Below are positions 63,050 through 64,000 of a stretch of DNA of 64,000 nucleotides, piece by piece. Numbering within the stretch: position 1 is the first letter of the stretch; every line of letters begins with the position of its first letter. Made by a program: the position numbers and the translations under genes. Under the pieces are notes generated by a model. It saw only the letters and a program-made list of their open reading frames with translations. It ran no database searches and was not told the DNA's origin. Source of the stretch: Pteria penguin (lineage: Eukaryota > Mollusca > Bivalvia > Pterioida > Pteriidae); assembly GCA_035048485.1 (NCBI GenBank), contig CM068584.1, forward strand, positions 57,041,739-57,105,738. Reading direction: 5' to 3'.

Positions 63050-64000
63050 ATATATATAGGCTACACCATCGTCATCACGGACAGTATATATATAGACTAC
63101 ACCATGGTCATCACGGACACTATCAATACACTTCATCATGGTCATCACAGGCAGTATCTGTAGACTACACCATGGTCTTCACGGACAGTATATAGAGATT
63201 TCAACATGGTTAAACCAGGCAATATATATAGACTACAGCATGATCATCATCGACAGTATATATATACACTACACCATGATTATCACAAGTAGTATATACA
63301 CACTACACCATGGTCATCACAGGCAGTATATACAAACTATACCATGGTAATAACCGAGAGTAGATATATAGACTACACCATGGTCATCACCGACAATATC
63401 AATACACTTCATCATGGTCATCACAGGCATTATCTGTAGACTACACCATGGTCTTCACGGACAGTATATAGAGATTTCAACATGGTTAAACCAGGCAGTA
63501 TATATAGACTACAGCATGATCATCATCGACAGTATATATATAGACTACACCATGGTTATCACAGGCAGTATATATGGATTATACCATGGTTATTACAGGC
63601 AGTATATATTGACTACATCATCGTCATCATGGACAGTATATATACACGATGCCAAGGTCATCACAGGCAGCATATATAGACTACACCATCCTCATCACGG
63701 ACAGTATATATATATATACACCACGCTTTGGTCATCACCGACAGTATCAATAGACTTCACAATGGTCATTACAGGCAGTATATGTAGACTACACCATGCT
63801 CTTCACAGACAGTATATACAGACTACACCATAGTTACAGCAGGCAGTATATATACACTACAGCATGATAATCATCGACAGTATATATATAGACTACACCA
63901 GGGTTATCACAGGCAGTAGATATTGACTACACCATCGTCATCACAGTCAGTATATATAGACTACCCCATGGTTATCAGGGGCAGAATATAATGACTAAAT

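Larger units (their letters stand above)
48392..64000 (+). repeat. 34-bp satellite array, at least 15.6 kb
   Basis: A unit of about 34 bp (33-37) is repeated without interruption to the window end. It comprises GGTCATCACGGACAG, TATATATAGAC and TACACCAT. The two main variants differ in the first block (CATCACGGACAG or TATCACAGGCAG). Units often alternate between them. All open frames here are by-products: the length is 1 mod 3, so translation cycles through three frames and gives peptides such as MVITDSIYRLHHG. No gene is supported. The array probably continues beyond 64000. Confidence 0.97.

Noticed and set aside
48837..63833. Dozens of 60-248 codon open frames in the satellite
   Set aside because: They are the same 34-bp unit read in rotating frames, with no domain, no codon bias and abrupt ends at unit variants. 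Annotated as satellite only.

Overview
This window looks like a repeat-rich, AT-rich metazoan nuclear genome, most likely a mollusc and probably a bivalve. The evidence is split exons, several kinds of retroelement (BEL/Pao, Ty3/gypsy, RNase-H-bearing I-type LINEs, an L1-like and a Penelope-like fragment), two families of tRNA-headed SINEs, many microsatellites and poly-G/C tracts, and the recurring word ACATGTA. No complete conserved host gene is visible. The only host-like coding evidence is a pair of phase-compatible 3' exons near 21.3-21.9 kb. The species call is inference.

Layout. 1-4.1 kb: non-coding, with a 71-bp tandem repeat, a foldback element and a strong hairpin. 4.1-9.4 kb: a broken gypsy element (minus strand) and short LTRs. 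9.8-17 kb: SINE copies, a broken DDE transposase gene (plus), a field of 27-31 bp palindromes, and a convergent broken SWIM/YqaJ-nuclease gene (minus); the last three are probably parts of one large DNA transposon. 17.3-18.2 kb: a Penelope-like RT remnant. 18.2-23.3 kb: SINEs, the host-like exons and an L1-like endonuclease fragment.

23.3-42.8 kb is a three-level nested insertion, all on the minus strand. LINE A (5' end at 42809, 3' end near 23327) was split by a BEL retrotransposon (27554-40906, 5-bp target duplication ACAGG, about 0.8% LTR divergence). The BEL pol gene was in turn split by LINE B, a relative of LINE A (30852-36749, 14-bp target duplication). Two SINEs also sit in LINE A ORF2. 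The LINEs and both SINE families share a similar 3' tail, which suggests that the SINEs borrow the LINE machinery.

42.8-48.4 kb: a ~145-bp tandem repeat, a MITE-like element with long terminal inverted repeats, and a 1.46-kb tandem duplication that ends in satellite sequence. 48.4-64 kb: one uninterrupted ~34-bp satellite array with 0.45-2.4 kb higher-order repeats and two inverted blocks that share the same switch point. Each satellite unit carries a TATA-like run and an ACCATGG start context and is open in two of three forward frames, which produces many spurious open frames.
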